A DNA stretch of 64,000 bases from Streptomyces violaceusniger Tu 4113 (lineage in GTDB: Bacteria > Actinomycetota > Actinomycetes > Streptomycetales > Streptomycetaceae), in the NCBI RefSeq assembly GCF_000147815.2, contig NC_015957.1, positions 4,774,001 to 4,838,000 of the forward strand, read 5' to 3'. The notes beneath the pieces were generated by a model. It was not told the origin of the DNA and did no database searches. It was given only the letters and a program-made list of their open reading frames with translations. The translations under genes were made by a program, and so were the position numbers. This document shows, one piece after another, positions 1 to 8,915 of this stretch (within the stretch, counting starts at the first letter, position 1; every line of letters starts with the position of its first letter).

Positions 1-465
1 GTCCCCGGCGTCAACGAGGACGGCGACCAGTTCGGCTACTCGCTCAGCTCCGGCGACGTCAACGGCGACGGCTACGCGGACATCGCCGTCGGCATCCCGT
101 ACGAGGCCCTGGAAGCCGGCCAGAAGGAAGCGGGCAGCGTCGTCCAGCTCTACGGCGGCCGGGGCGGGCTGTCCGGCACCGGAGCCCAGGCGTTCACCCA
201 GGACACCGCCGGTGTCCCCGGTGCCGCGGAGGCGGGCGACCACTTCGGCATGGCGGTGCGGCTCGCCGACACCGACGGCGACGGCGAGGACGACCTGGCG
301 GTGGGCGCCCCCGACGAGGACGGCGCCCAGTCCACCAGCGGTGCGGCATGGGTGCTGCGCGGCCAGTCCGGCGGCCTCACCACGGGCGGCGTCGTGTCCT
401 TCGGGCCCGACTCCCTCGGGGCGCCGGAGGCCGGTGCGGCCCTGGGCGCGGGATTCCAGCAGTAG
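1..465 (+). CDS. FG-GAP / integrin-alpha-like repeat protein, C-terminal part
   Basis: The frame is open from the first base, so only the last 154 residues are present and the start lies outside the window. Two calcium-binding DxDGDGxxD-type loops are visible, NGDGYADIAVG early and DGDGEDDLAVGAP about 65 residues later. They sit in the roughly 60-residue spacing of FG-GAP beta-propeller blades. Such proteins in Streptomyces are usually secreted or surface-associated and of unknown ligand. The repeats are clear. What the protein binds, and whether an enzyme domain precedes them, cannot be seen here. Confidence 0.85.
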   Translation, partial: VPGVNEDGDQFGYSLSSGDVNGDGYADIAVGIPYEALEAGQKEAGSVVQLYGGRGGLSGTGAQAFTQDTAGVPGAAEAGDHFGMAVRLADTDGDGEDDLAVGAPDEDGAQSTSGAAWVLRGQSGGLTTGGVVSFGPDSLGAPEAGAALGAGFQQ

Positions 466-559
466 CCGGATTCCGGCGGTAGCCGCATCACCACGATGCT
501 GAACTTCGCTTCGTGCGCGACTAGTTGACGATCCCTCAGATCTACTGGACGGTAGGTCC

Positions 560-2506
560 ATGCCGACTCATGAGACGCGAGGGATACGGATCGGCCGCCC
601 CCGACCGGGTCGCACTCGGTTGCTCGGGGTGGCCGTTGCGTTGCTGGCGGCGGCCGCGGCCCCGGGCACTCCGGCGGCCGCGGCCGAGGCGCCCTGGTTC
701 GACGGCCGGGCGGCGGACCAGGTGACCGTGGACGGCACCCGGTTCGCCGACGGACACGGCCGCGAGGTCGTGCTGCGCGGCTTCAATGTGTCCGGCGAGA
801 CCAAACTGGAGGAGAACGGCGGGCTCCCGTTCGCCACCACCGCCGACGCCAGGACATCCGCCGCCGCCATGCGGAACCTGACCGGAGCCAACGCGGTGCG
901 CTTCCTGCTGTCCTGGGCACACGCCGAGCCCGAGCCCGGCCAGGTGGACACCGGCTATCTGGAGAAGGCCACCGCGCAGATGAAGGCGTTCCTGGACGCC
1001 GGAATCCGGGTCTTCCCCGACTTCCACCAGGACCTGTACTCCGGCGCTCTCTTCGACAAGGAGAGCTGGTACAGCGGCGACGGCGCGCCCAACTGGGTCA
1101 TCGACGCGGGCGGATACCCCAGGGAGTCCTGCGGCATCTGCGTCCACTGGGGCCAGAACATCACCCAGAACCAGGCGGTCATGAACGCCACCCGCGACTT
1201 CTGGCACAACCGCGCCCTGACCACCGGCGCGGGCACCGTCCGCGTCCAGGACGCCTTCCTGGACACCGCCGAGACGACCATGGCCTACCTCGCCCGGCAC
1301 CTCACCGACGACCAGTTCACCCGCGTCGTCGGCTTCGACCCGCTCAACGAGCCGTACGCGGGCGCGTACGACGACGGCCAGAACAGCCGCACCTGGGAGA
1401 AGAGCGTGCTGTGGCCCTTCTACGAGAATTTCCGCGCCCGCATGGACGCCGCGGGCTGGCAGGACAAGCCCGCCTTCGTGGAGCCCAATATGTTCTGGAA
1501 CTCCAACCTGGACTTCCAGCGCCAGGAGGGCGGCCTCCTCGACGCCGGAAAGCCCGGCCCCGACTACGTCTTCAACACCCACTACTACGACCAGAAGGCC
1601 ATCTCCGGCATCTTCATGCCCGGCAAGGCGGCCGACGGCCAGTACGCGGGCGACTTCGGCGCCCTGCGCGACCGCTCCACCGCCCTGGACCTTCCGGCCG
1701 TCATGAGCGAGTTCGGCCACCCGCTGACCGGCTTCACCTCCGACAAGGCCCCCACCGTCGTCAAGGGCATGTACCAGGCACTGGACTCCCGGCTCCCCGG
1801 CGCCACCTGGTGGACCCGGCCGGCCGCCTCCGGCGCCGTGCTCTCCTCCACCCAGTGGCAGTGGGACATCTACAGCAGCCGCCACCACGAGGCCATGAAC
1901 GGCAACACCGGCAAGGTCCTCACCGAGGGCGACGCCTGGAACGGCGAGGACCTCTCGGCCGTCCGCCTCGACGACTCCGGCAACGCCGGGCTGCGCCAGG
2001 ACGCACGGCTGCTCGACCGGCTCTATCCGCGCGCCGTCGCGGGCCGCACCCTCGCCTTCACCTTCGAGGACCGCTCACGCGACGGCTCCACCACGCTGAG
2101 CTGGAACCGCATCCCCGGCAGCCTGCCGAACGTGGCCAAGCTGACCGGCTCCGGGCGCTACGGCATGCTGGTGTGGCGCTCCGACGGCGACACCGAAGCG
2201 CCCACCGAACTGCGGCTGCCCCGCGACTTCGACCCCGACCGGACCACCGTCGTCTCCGATCTGGGCACCGTCACCGGGCCGCCCGCGTACACCGCACACG
2301 GCCACACCGCCGACCACCCCATCGCCGCCGCCGCGGAGCCCGGCGGCACCGACGCGCGCCGGCTGGTGCTCTCCGCCCCGGCCGACGCGGGCACCGGCAC
2401 CGTGCACTACGCGCTGATCGCCGACGGCACCGCCGCCCCCTCGGCGGAGCTGCGCGCCGCCGCCCAGCGCGAACTGACGGCGTGGGCGGCGGAGGCAGGC
2501 TTCTGA
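560..2506 (+). CDS. secreted GH5 endoglycoceramidase-like glycoside hydrolase
   Basis: Protein of 648 aa with an N-terminal signal: a basic stretch, then a hydrophobic LLGVAVALLAAAAA core and an Ala-rich cleavage region near residue 40. The GH5 clan A barrel is clear. GFDPLNEPYAG carries the acid/base Glu (about E264) and VMSEFGHP the nucleophile (about E384). Overall it reads like actinobacterial endoglycoceramidases / endo-galactosylceramidases, which cleave the glycan from ceramide. A C-terminal beta domain follows from about residue 490, making it longer than the roughly 490-residue catalytic-only homologues. The substrate could equally be another beta-glycoside, so the endoglycoceramidase label is inference. 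The gene converges on the aldo/keto reductase with almost no spacer. Confidence 0.85.
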   Translation: MPTHETRGIRIGRPRPGRTRLLGVAVALLAAAAAPGTPAAAAEAPWFDGRAADQVTVDGTRFADGHGREVVLRGFNVSGETKLEENGGLPFATTADARTSAAAMRNLTGANAVRFLLSWAHAEPEPGQVDTGYLEKATAQMKAFLDAGIRVFPDFHQDLYSGALFDKESWYSGDGAPNWVIDAGGYPRESCGICVHWGQNITQNQAVMNATRDFWHNRALTTGAGTVRVQDAFLDTAETTMAYLARHLTDDQFTRVVGFDPLNEPYAGAYDDGQNSRTWEKSVLWPFYENFRARMDAAGWQDKPAFVEPNMFWNSNLDFQRQEGGLLDAGKPGPDYVFNTHYYDQKAISGIFMPGKAADGQYAGDFGALRDRSTALDLPAVMSEFGHPLTGFTSDKAPTVVKGMYQALDSRLPGATWWTRPAASGAVLSSTQWQWDIYSSRHHEAMNGNTGKVLTEGDAWNGEDLSAVRLDDSGNAGLRQDARLLDRLYPRAVAGRTLAFTFEDRSRDGSTTLSWNRIPGSLPNVAKLTGSGRYGMLVWRSDGDTEAPTELRLPRDFDPDRTTVVSDLGTVTGPPAYTAHGHTADHPIAAAAEPGGTDARRLVLSAPADAGTGTVHYALIADGTAAPSAELRAAAQRELTAWAAEAGF

Positions 2507-2510
2507 GCCC

Positions 2511-3494
2511 CTACCAGCGAGGGTGCACCCGGGCCCGGAGCCGCCGGTCGTACAGATCGCCGACGGCGTCCAGCGTGGCGTCCGGCAGCGGGGGCAGCCC
2601 GGCCGCGTCCGCGTTCGCCCGAGCCTGCTCGGGCGAACGCGCCCCCGGGATGACCGAGGTCACGCCCGGCTGCTGGACGATCCACCGCAGCGCGGTCTGC
2701 GCGGGGGTGGCCCCCTGGGGCGCCAGCTCCGCGAACTCCACCGCCGCCTCGAGACCCTCCTCGAAGCCCACGCCCGAGAACGTCTCGCCCTGGTCGAACG
2801 CCTCGCCGTGCCGGTTGAAGGTGCGGTGGTCGTTCTCGGCGAAGACGGTGTCCCTGGTGTACTTCCCCGACAGCAGACCGGACGCCAGCGGCACCCGCGC
2901 GATGATCCCCACACCGGCTTCACGCGCGGCCGGCACCACCTCCTCCAGCGGCTTGAGCCGGAACGGGTTGAGGATGATCTGCACGCTCGCCGTCCCAGGG
3001 CGCGCTATCGCCGCCAGCGCCTCCGCACACGTCTCGACGCTCACCCCGTACCCCGCCACACGCTCCTCCGCCACCAGCGTGTCCAGCGCGTCGAAGACCG
3101 CCGCCGAGGAGTGCACCGGGGACGGCGGGCAGTGCAGCTGCACCAGGTCCAGGGTGTCCACCCCCAGATTGGCCCGCGAACGGTCGGTCCACGCGCGGAA
3201 GTTGTCCAGCGTGTAGTTCTCCTCGAGCTGCGGCAGCCGCCGCCCCATCTTGGTCGCCACGAAGATCCCGGCGTCCGGACGCTCCCGCAGATACCGCCCG
3301 ATGAGCTGCTCGCTGCGCCCGTCCCCGTACACATCGGCGGTGTCGAAGAACGTCACGCCCGCTTCGACGGCCGCGTCCAGCACGGCCAGGGCGTCCTGCT
3401 CGCCGACCTCGCCCCAGTCCGCGCCCAGCTGCCAGGTTCCCAGGCCCACGACCGAGACCTTCCGGCCGAGCCGGCCGAACTCACGCTGCTCCAT
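2511..3494 (-). CDS. aldo/keto reductase
   Basis: A 327-aa single-domain AKR, the usual family length, with an NAD(P)H-dependent TIM barrel that reduces aldehydes/ketones or oxidises alcohols. It begins with the typical FGRLGRKVSVVGLGTWQLG strand. The catalytic block FFDTADVYGDG supplies Asp51 and Tyr56, and FVATKMG and VQLHCPP give the Lys and His of the tetrad. The C-terminal SVIPGARSPEQ region is the cofactor-binding loop. The gene lies 42 bp downstream of the mannonate-dehydratase-like gene on the same strand, so co-transcription is plausible and would fit sugar metabolism. Its true substrate is not visible. Confidence 0.92.
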   Translation of the reverse strand: MEQREFGRLGRKVSVVGLGTWQLGADWGEVGEQDALAVLDAAVEAGVTFFDTADVYGDGRSEQLIGRYLRERPDAGIFVATKMGRRLPQLEENYTLDNFRAWTDRSRANLGVDTLDLVQLHCPPSPVHSSAAVFDALDTLVAEERVAGYGVSVETCAEALAAIARPGTASVQIILNPFRLKPLEEVVPAAREAGVGIIARVPLASGLLSGKYTRDTVFAENDHRTFNRHGEAFDQGETFSGVGFEEGLEAAVEFAELAPQGATPAQTALRWIVQQPGVTSVIPGARSPEQARANADAAGLPPLPDATLDAVGDLYDRRLRARVHPRW

Positions 3495-3536
3495 GCTCCC
3501 TCTTCTCTCCTGCTGCGACGCTCACCGTACCCCCGC

Positions 3537-4778
3537 TCACCAGTCGTGCACCGTGCCGTCCGCCAGCCGGTTCACCGGCAGATAGGCGGGCTGGTACGGG
3601 AACCGCCCGGCGGCCTCGGTGTCCAGCTCGACGCCCAGCCCCGGGGTGTCGGACGGGTGCAGCAGCCCGTCCTCGAAGCGGAAGGAGGTGCGGAAGACCT
3701 CCAGGGTGTCGGCGGTGTGCGGCATGTACTCCTGTATGCCGAAGTTGTGGATGGCCAGATCCAGATGGAGCGCCGCGGCCATGCCCACGGGGGAGATGTC
3801 GGTCGGGCCGTGTATTCCGGACTTGATCCCGTAGACCGCGGCCAGGTCCAGCAGTTTGCGCATGGCGGTGACCCCGCCGGTGTGGGTCACCGCCGAGCGC
3901 ACATAGTCGATCAGCCGCTCGCTCAGCAGGGTGGTGTAGTCGTGGACGTGGTTGAAGACCTCGCCGATGGCCAGCGGGGTGGTGGTGTGCTGTCGGATGA
4001 GCCGCAGCGCCGTCTGGTCCTCGCCGGGTGTGGCGTCCTCCAGCCAGAACAGGTCGTACGGCTCCAGCGCCTTGCCGAGCCGGGCCGCCTGGATGGGTGT
4101 CATCCGGTGGTGGCCGTCGTGCAGCAGCGGCAGCTCCGGGCCGAACTCCTGCCGTACGGCCTCGAACACCGTCGGCACATGGCGCAGATAGGCCCGGGTG
4201 TCCCAGCTCTCCTCGGCGGGCAGCACGCGGGGCCCCGACCCCCGGCGCGCGGGTTCGTAGTCGTAGCGCTCCCCGCCGCCCGCACTGGAGGAGGCCACCC
4301 CGTAGACCGAGGCCAGCCCCGGGATGCCGGTCTGCACGCGGATCGCGCGATAGCCCTGCGCCAGATGGGCGCGGATGGAGTCGAGCAGCTCGGGGACGTC
4401 CCGGCCGGAGGCGTGTCCGTAGGCCAGCGCACCGCTGCGCGAGGCCCCGCCCAGCAGTTGGTACAGCGGCATCCCGGCGGCCTTGGCCTTGATGTCCCAC
4501 AGCGCCGTGTCGACGGCCGCGATGGCGGCCATGGTCACCGGACCCCGCCGCCAGTACGCCCCGCGGTACAGATACTGCCAGGTGTCCTCGATGCGCGAGG
4601 CGTCCCGGTCGAGCAGCAGCGGCACCACGTGGTCCCGCAGATACGAGGCGACGGCCAGCTCACGGCCGTTGAGCGTGGCGTCCCCCAGACCTGTGACCCC
4701 GTCCTCGGTGACGATGCGCAGGGTGACGAAATTGCGCCCCGGACTGGTGATGACGACCTCGGCCGACTCGATCCTCAC
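3537..4778 (-). CDS. manD: D-mannonate dehydratase-type enolase superfamily protein
   Basis: The protein matches the ManD/RspA branch of the enolase superfamily, which dehydrates D-mannonate (sometimes D-gluconate) to 2-keto-3-deoxygluconate with Mg2+. Family landmarks appear in order: [73 protein letters not shown] and [12 protein letters not shown] chose the GTG at 4778, giving MRIES and 413 aa, because family members begin with this strand and an AAGGGGA lies about 12 nt upstream. An ATG at 4790 is the alternative; the longer frame to 4829 lacks support. Members vary greatly in activity, so catalytic specificity is uncertain. It is probably followed by the aldo/keto reductase in one transcript. 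Confidence 0.88.
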   Translation of the reverse strand: MRIESAEVVITSPGRNFVTLRIVTEDGVTGLGDATLNGRELAVASYLRDHVVPLLLDRDASRIEDTWQYLYRGAYWRRGPVTMAAIAAVDTALWDIKAKAAGMPLYQLLGGASRSGALAYGHASGRDVPELLDSIRAHLAQGYRAIRVQTGIPGLASVYGVASSSAGGGERYDYEPARRGSGPRVLPAEESWDTRAYLRHVPTVFEAVRQEFGPELPLLHDGHHRMTPIQAARLGKALEPYDLFWLEDATPGEDQTALRLIRQHTTTPLAIGEVFNHVHDYTTLLSERLIDYVRSAVTHTGGVTAMRKLLDLAAVYGIKSGIHGPTDISPVGMAAALHLDLAIHNFGIQEYMPHTADTLEVFRTSFRFEDGLLHPSDTPGLGVELDTEAAGRFPYQPAYLPVNRLADGTVHDW

Positions 4779-5023
4779 CGCATACCCCATTCCCCTTGTT
4801 CCGCTTGGTCGGTCCCTTCCGGCGAGCACGCCGTACGGGCAGCTCTACCCGCTTCCCGCCGCCGGGATCCGGGCGCGACGGCCCGCCTCCCGCCCCCTCG
4901 TCAGCTCCCCCGCCCGCGGGTAGCGTGGCGGCATGCTGTGACACCCGCCCCGCCCCCGGGGCCCGCCGGGACACCTCCTTCGCGCCGCCCGCACGTCATC
5001 AGATATCGAAGGAGGCATCCGCC

Positions 5024-5992
5024 ATGACCACCCTCACCGTCGCCCTGCTCCAACTCGCCCCGCCCGGGCCCGAGTTGTCCATGAACCTCGCCCTCGGCGA
5101 GGCGGCCTGCCGCCGGGCCGCGGCCATGGGCGCCGACATCGCGCTCTTCCCCGAGATGTGGAGCAACGGCTATAGCTGCTCCGTCCCGGACGGCTTCACC
5201 CCTGGCGATCGCTACCGCCATCCGTCGCTGTGGGACGAGGCCCCGGCGGCGCCGCGGCCCCGGGCCGTCTGGCTCGGCGAGCCGATAACCCGCGACTCGC
5301 CCTTCGTCACCCGCTTCCGTGAGCTGGCCGCCGAGCTGGAGATGGCCATCGCGCTCACCTATCTGGAGCGCTGGGACGGGGCGCCGCGCAACACCCTCTC
5401 CCTCATCGACCGGCACGGCCGCCTGGTCCTGACCTACGCCAAGGTGCACACCTGCGTCTTCGACCTGCCCGAGGCCGCGCTGACCCCGGGGGAGGGGTTC
5501 GAGGTGTGCGCCCTGGACACGGCGGTGGGCGAGGTGATGACCGGGGCGATGATCTGTTACGACCGCGAGTTCCCGGAGAGCGCCCGCGCCCTGATGCTGG
5601 CCGGAGCCGAGATCGTCCTCACCCCGAACGCGTGCGAGCTGGAGATCAACCGGCTCTCCCAGTTCCGCTCCCGCGCGGGGGAGAACATGACCGGTATGGC
5701 CATGGCCAACTATGCCGGTCCGGGCTGGGGCCACTCCGTCGCCCATGACGGCGTCGCCTTCGCCGGCGGGCGGTCGCGGGACACCCTGGTGGTCGAGGCG
5801 GGCGAGGCCGAGGGGGTCTATCCTGCGGTCTTCGACCTCGACGCGCTGCGCGACTGCCGGCGCCGGGAGACCTGGGGGGACGCCTTCCGCCGCCCCGCCG
5901 CCTACCGGAGCCTGACGGACCGTGAAGTGCGCCCACCATTTGTCCGGCTGGGACCCGAGGGCGAACCGGTCCCCGGCCGCAGCCTCCCGTAG
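5024..5992 (+). CDS. carbon-nitrogen hydrolase (nitrilase superfamily)
   Basis: A 322-aa amidohydrolase of the nitrilase superfamily, which hydrolyses amides or N-carbamoyl compounds through a Glu-Lys-Cys triad. The Glu sits in ALFPEMWSNGY, the Lys in LTYAKVHTC and the Cys in GAMICYDREFPES. I chose ATG 5024 (MTTLTVALLQLAP) because a strong AAGGAGG lies at 5009-5015 and family members start at this strand; the open frame upstream to 4796 has no domain content. It is transcribed divergently from the mannonate-dehydratase-like gene across about 245 bp of GC-rich DNA. The substrate is unknown. Confidence 0.9.
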   Translation: MTTLTVALLQLAPPGPELSMNLALGEAACRRAAAMGADIALFPEMWSNGYSCSVPDGFTPGDRYRHPSLWDEAPAAPRPRAVWLGEPITRDSPFVTRFRELAAELEMAIALTYLERWDGAPRNTLSLIDRHGRLVLTYAKVHTCVFDLPEAALTPGEGFEVCALDTAVGEVMTGAMICYDREFPESARALMLAGAEIVLTPNACELEINRLSQFRSRAGENMTGMAMANYAGPGWGHSVAHDGVAFAGGRSRDTLVVEAGEAEGVYPAVFDLDALRDCRRRETWGDAFRRPAAYRSLTDREVRPPFVRLGPEGEPVPGRSLP

Positions 5993-6044
5993 TGCGGGAA
6001 AGTCTTGTCAAGTACCTACAAAAACATGATCTGAGCTGGGGCGA

Positions 6045-6080
6045 TTGCTGACGGGGTACCTGGTGAGTAGGGTGTCCCGC
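6045..6080 (+). promoter_or_regulatory. probable leaderless promoter of the antitoxin gene
   Basis: TTGCTG (6045-6050) and TAGGGT (6068-6073) are separated by 17 nt, and the -10 box ends exactly 7 nt before the ATG at 6081. That geometry places transcription start at or next to the initiator, as in many Streptomyces leaderless genes, and argues for 6081 as the start. The -35 match is moderate. Confidence 0.5.
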
Positions 6081-6320
6081 ATGTCAGCACTCAACGTGGA
6101 ATTCAGCGATCGGGAACTTGAGGACCTCCGCCAGATCGCCAAGGAACGCGGTACGACGATGAAGGCCCTCGTCCGGGAGGCGACCGTGGCCGACATCGCG
6201 CGGCACCGCGCTCTGCAGGAGGGTGCCGAGGTCTTCCGGCGGTTCTTCGCGGACAACGCGGACGCCTTCGCGGACGCGTTCCCCGACGACGAGCACCGCC
6301 ATCCCGGGCAGGCCGCCTGA
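6081..6320 (+). CDS. ribbon-helix-helix antitoxin-like protein
   Basis: A 79-aa protein with an N-terminal short beta strand (ALNVEFS) followed by two helices (DRELEDLRQIAKERG, then TMKALVREATVADIA), the layout of a MetJ/Arc/CopG DNA-binding fold. An acidic C-tail (NADAFADAFPDDE) would suit toxin binding. The stop is 2 nt before the start of the Doc-like gene, the arrangement of antitoxin-toxin operons, and such antitoxins usually autoregulate. I chose ATG 6081 over an upstream GTG or the 6045 frame because of the -10 box 7 nt before it. DNA binding and toxin neutralisation are inferred from fold and context. Confidence 0.75.
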   Translation: MSALNVEFSDRELEDLRQIAKERGTTMKALVREATVADIARHRALQEGAEVFRRFFADNADAFADAFPDDEHRHPGQAA

Positions 6321-6322
6321 CC

Positions 6323-6700
6323 ATGGTCCCGCTGCTGCATATCGACGTCCCCTGGCTGCTCCAGCGCCATGAGGAGGTCATGCCGGAACAGCCGGCCATC
6401 TCGGACTTCTCGGGTCTGGTCGCCGCCGTCGCCCGCCACCGGGTGGACCCGCCGCGCCTGGGGGTCGATCCCGACCCGGCATGGCGGGCCGCGGCCCTGC
6501 TGCACACCATCGCGCTGCTCAGACCGCTCCCGGCGAGCAACGCACGGTTCGCCGCCGCGACCGCGGTGGCCTATATGCACGCCTCGGGCGAGGGCATCGA
6601 CCCGCCGTACGGGGCGCTGATCGATCTGGTCCGCGACATCCTCTCCAGCAAGGCCGATGTGTTCGACGCCGCCGGCCGCATCCGCTCCTGGCGGATCTGA
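6323..6700 (+). CDS. Fic/Doc-family toxin-like protein with degenerate Fic motif
   Basis: A 125-aa all-alpha protein of Doc length (Doc is about 126 aa), directly downstream of an RHH antitoxin-like gene. Doc phosphorylates EF-Tu through the Fic motif HPFxxGNxR. Here the corresponding nine residues are RPLPASNAR (R67-R75): Asn and the final Arg are kept, but the catalytic His is replaced by Arg and the central Gly by Ser. Helix spacing around the motif (AAALLHTIALL before, AAATAVAYMHASG after) follows the family. Either this is a Streptomyces variant acting by a different mechanism, or it is a non-catalytic partner. Family assignment is reasonably sure; toxin activity is not. Confidence 0.7.
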   Translation: MVPLLHIDVPWLLQRHEEVMPEQPAISDFSGLVAAVARHRVDPPRLGVDPDPAWRAAALLHTIALLRPLPASNARFAAATAVAYMHASGEGIDPPYGALIDLVRDILSSKADVFDAAGRIRSWRI

Positions 6701-6731
6701 GGGGAAAACGGACCGGCGGGGGCTCGGGGGA

Positions 6732-7466
6732 TCAGTCGACGTCACCGCGTGTGGTGCCGACCTTGAGGTCGTCGATGTAGTTGACCACGCGGCTGTTCTC
6801 GGCCCCGTACACCCCCCACTTGGGGTCGTTGCTGCTGTCGAAGGTGCGGCAGGCCCACCGGGTGGTGCCGTCGCTGAACTTCTGCTGCTGACCGTTGACC
6901 CAGAGCTCGACCCAGCCGCCCTTGGTCTCGTCGGACAGATGCAGCCCGATGGTGTAGTGGTTCCAGGTGTTCGCCGAGGCCGGGGTCGACCAGATGGTGA
7001 AGACCTGGTTGCCGGGCTGCCGCTGGATCATTGTGGTCCGGCCGCCGAGCGTCTTCAGGACCACCGGCCAGTTCTGGATGTGATCCCCGTAGGACTTCCA
7101 CTGGAAGGTGGCGTTGTTGTCGACCGTGCTGGAGAGCTTGCTCGACCAGCCGAACCAGTAGGTCCCGCCGTTCTGGAAGGCGTATTTCGAGCCGCCCACC
7201 GCGATGCCATGGCTTTCGCAGCGATTGCTGCCGCTCGGCTTGTCGTACTTCCAGATCTTGCCGAGCTGTCCGTCCGAGACGGCGGTGACACTGCCGGGGG
7301 AGTCGCAGTTCAGCAGGCCGTAGATCTTGGTGCCGCCGGAGGCGTCGCCGTCCCAGATGGACGCGGCGTCCGCGGGCCAGGCGAAGGCGAGACCCGCGAC
7401 CGCCACGGCCGCGGGTACGGCGAACCGGAGCCCGGAGATGCGCTGGGTGGACCGTAAGGAAGCCAT
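6732..7466 (-). CDS. secreted polysaccharide lyase (heparin lyase I / PL20-like)
   Basis: A 244-aa protein with a clear Sec signal (hydrophobic FAVPAAVAVAGLAFAWPADA, cleavage near residue 35) followed by a beta-jelly-roll lyase domain. Features typical of the heparin-lyase-I-like fold family (which includes glucuronan lyases) are NGGTYWFGWSSKL, the WNHYTIGLHLS strand, GWVELWVNG and the C-terminal KWGVYGAE...YIDDLKVG. It would cleave uronic-acid-containing polysaccharides outside the cell by beta-elimination. Start ATG 7466 has AAGGAG about 5 nt upstream. Family-level recognition is good; the exact polymer (glucuronan, alginate or other) is unknown. Confidence 0.82.
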   Translation of the reverse strand: MASLRSTQRISGLRFAVPAAVAVAGLAFAWPADAASIWDGDASGGTKIYGLLNCDSPGSVTAVSDGQLGKIWKYDKPSGSNRCESHGIAVGGSKYAFQNGGTYWFGWSSKLSSTVDNNATFQWKSYGDHIQNWPVVLKTLGGRTTMIQRQPGNQVFTIWSTPASANTWNHYTIGLHLSDETKGGWVELWVNGQQQKFSDGTTRWACRTFDSSNDPKWGVYGAENSRVVNYIDDLKVGTTRGDVD

Positions 7467-7571
7467 GCCACTCCTTGGGAAGGCCCCCGTTCGATGGTGT
7501 GCGCACCGTACTGGAGCCGCCCGAATTGGTCCATACCTGTCCCGCGCATCGTGCCGGGCCCGTCTCTCGCG

Positions 7572-8843
7572 TCAGCCGGCCGAGCCGAGCTCCTCGGCCA
7601 GCGCCTGCTTCTCCAGCGTCTCCCGCCGCTCCTCGGCCGGGGCGTGTCCGGCCGCCTCCGCCGCCTGGACCCGCTCGGCCTCGGCGAGCAGCGAATGCCC
7701 GGTGGCCAGGACGCCGATGCCCAGCGCGACCGCCGCGGCCCCGATGTAGAAGGGCAGATGCACCCCGCTGTGCTCGGCGATCTTGCCTGCGGCGTACGGG
7801 GCCAGGCCGCCGCCGATGAAGCGGACGAAGCCGTAGGAGGCGGAGGCGACGGGCCGCTCCACGGGGGCGACGGTCATCACCGCCTGGGTGGTGATGGTGT
7901 TGTTGATCCCGATGAAGGCGCCGGCCACGATCACCGCCACGATCAGCGTCGTCTTGGAGTCGGTGAACAGGCCGATGACGAGGATGTCGAGCGCGAACAG
8001 CGCCAGGTTCAGATACAGCGAGCGGGCTATGCCGAGCCGCGACTGCAGCCACGGGGCGCCGAAGACCGAGAAGAAGGCGACGAGCAGACCCCAGCCGGTG
8101 AAGACATAGCCGAGCTCATGGGTGCCCAGGTCCATCGGGAACGGCGCGTAGCCCAGCACCGTGAAGAAGCCCCAGTTGTAGCAGAGCGCGGTCAGCCCCA
8201 TGGTGAGCAGTCCGCGGTGGCGCAGCGCCTTGATCGGGTCGGCGATCGAGGCCCGGCGCGCCGGGGTCGGGGTGGGTTGGACCAGCACGATGGTCGCGAT
8301 CAGCGCGATGGCCATCAGGGCCGATACGCCGAAGAACGGCCCGCGCCAGCTGATCCCGCCGAGCTCACCGCCCAGCAGCGGCCCGATCGCGATGCCGATG
8401 CCCAGGGCGGTCTCGTAGAGGATGATCGCGCCCGCGAAGCCACCGCTGGCCGAGCCGACGATGACGGCGAGCGAGGTGGCGATGAACAGGGCGTTGCCCA
8501 GGCCCCATCCGGCGCGGAAGCCGACGATGCCGTCGATGCTGCCGGACGCCCCGGCCGCCGCGCTGAAGAGCACGATGACCACCAGACCGGCCACCAGGGT
8601 GCGCTTGGCGCCGATGCGGCTGGAGACGAACCCGGTGACCAGCATGGCGACGGCGGTCACCACCAGATAGCTGGTGAACAGCAGTGACACCTGGCTCGGC
8701 GTGGCATGCAGCTGGGAGGAGAGGGAGGGCAGGATCGGATCCACGAGGCCGATGCCCATGAAGGAGATCACGCAGGCGAAGGCGACCGCCCATACGGCCT
8801 TCGGCTGCTTGAAGGGGTTGGGGGCGCTGGGATGAGCGGACAA
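7572..8843 (-). CDS. MFS transporter, drug-efflux type
   Basis: A 423-aa protein with about 12 hydrophobic segments. It opens with KAVWAVAFACVISFMGIGLVDPILPSL and has the cytoplasmic loop motif RIGAKRTL after the second segment, typical of multidrug or siderophore exporters of the major facilitator superfamily. The start codon is TTG at 8843 with GGAG 6 nt upstream, and no other in-frame start lies before the first membrane segment. It lies 72 bp downstream of the marR gene on the same strand, so MarR probably controls it. A hydrophilic tail (about residues 395-423) is rich in Glu/Ala. Confidence 0.9.
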   Translation of the reverse strand: MSAHPSAPNPFKQPKAVWAVAFACVISFMGIGLVDPILPSLSSQLHATPSQVSLLFTSYLVVTAVAMLVTGFVSSRIGAKRTLVAGLVVIVLFSAAAGASGSIDGIVGFRAGWGLGNALFIATSLAVIVGSASGGFAGAIILYETALGIGIAIGPLLGGELGGISWRGPFFGVSALMAIALIATIVLVQPTPTPARRASIADPIKALRHRGLLTMGLTALCYNWGFFTVLGYAPFPMDLGTHELGYVFTGWGLLVAFFSVFGAPWLQSRLGIARSLYLNLALFALDILVIGLFTDSKTTLIVAVIVAGAFIGINNTITTQAVMTVAPVERPVASASYGFVRFIGGGLAPYAAGKIAEHSGVHLPFYIGAAAVALGIGVLATGHSLLAEAERVQAAEAAGHAPAEERRETLEKQALAEELGSAG

Positions 8844-8915
8844 GAGCTGCTCCGTCGTTCAGGGTCCCAGCCGTGACGACATGGCAATGCCGTGGCGCGG
8901 CAGGGTGCCGGTTGA

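Noticed and set aside
542..1888. 448-aa leftward open frame opposite the GH5 gene
   Set aside because: Gly/Val/Ala-rich antisense translation typical of high-GC DNA; the rightward frame has complete GH5 catalytic motifs.
6005..6030. TTGTCA as a -35 box for the antitoxin gene
   Set aside because: No acceptable -10 at 16-19 nt; the TTGCTG/TAGGGT pair nearer the start fits better.
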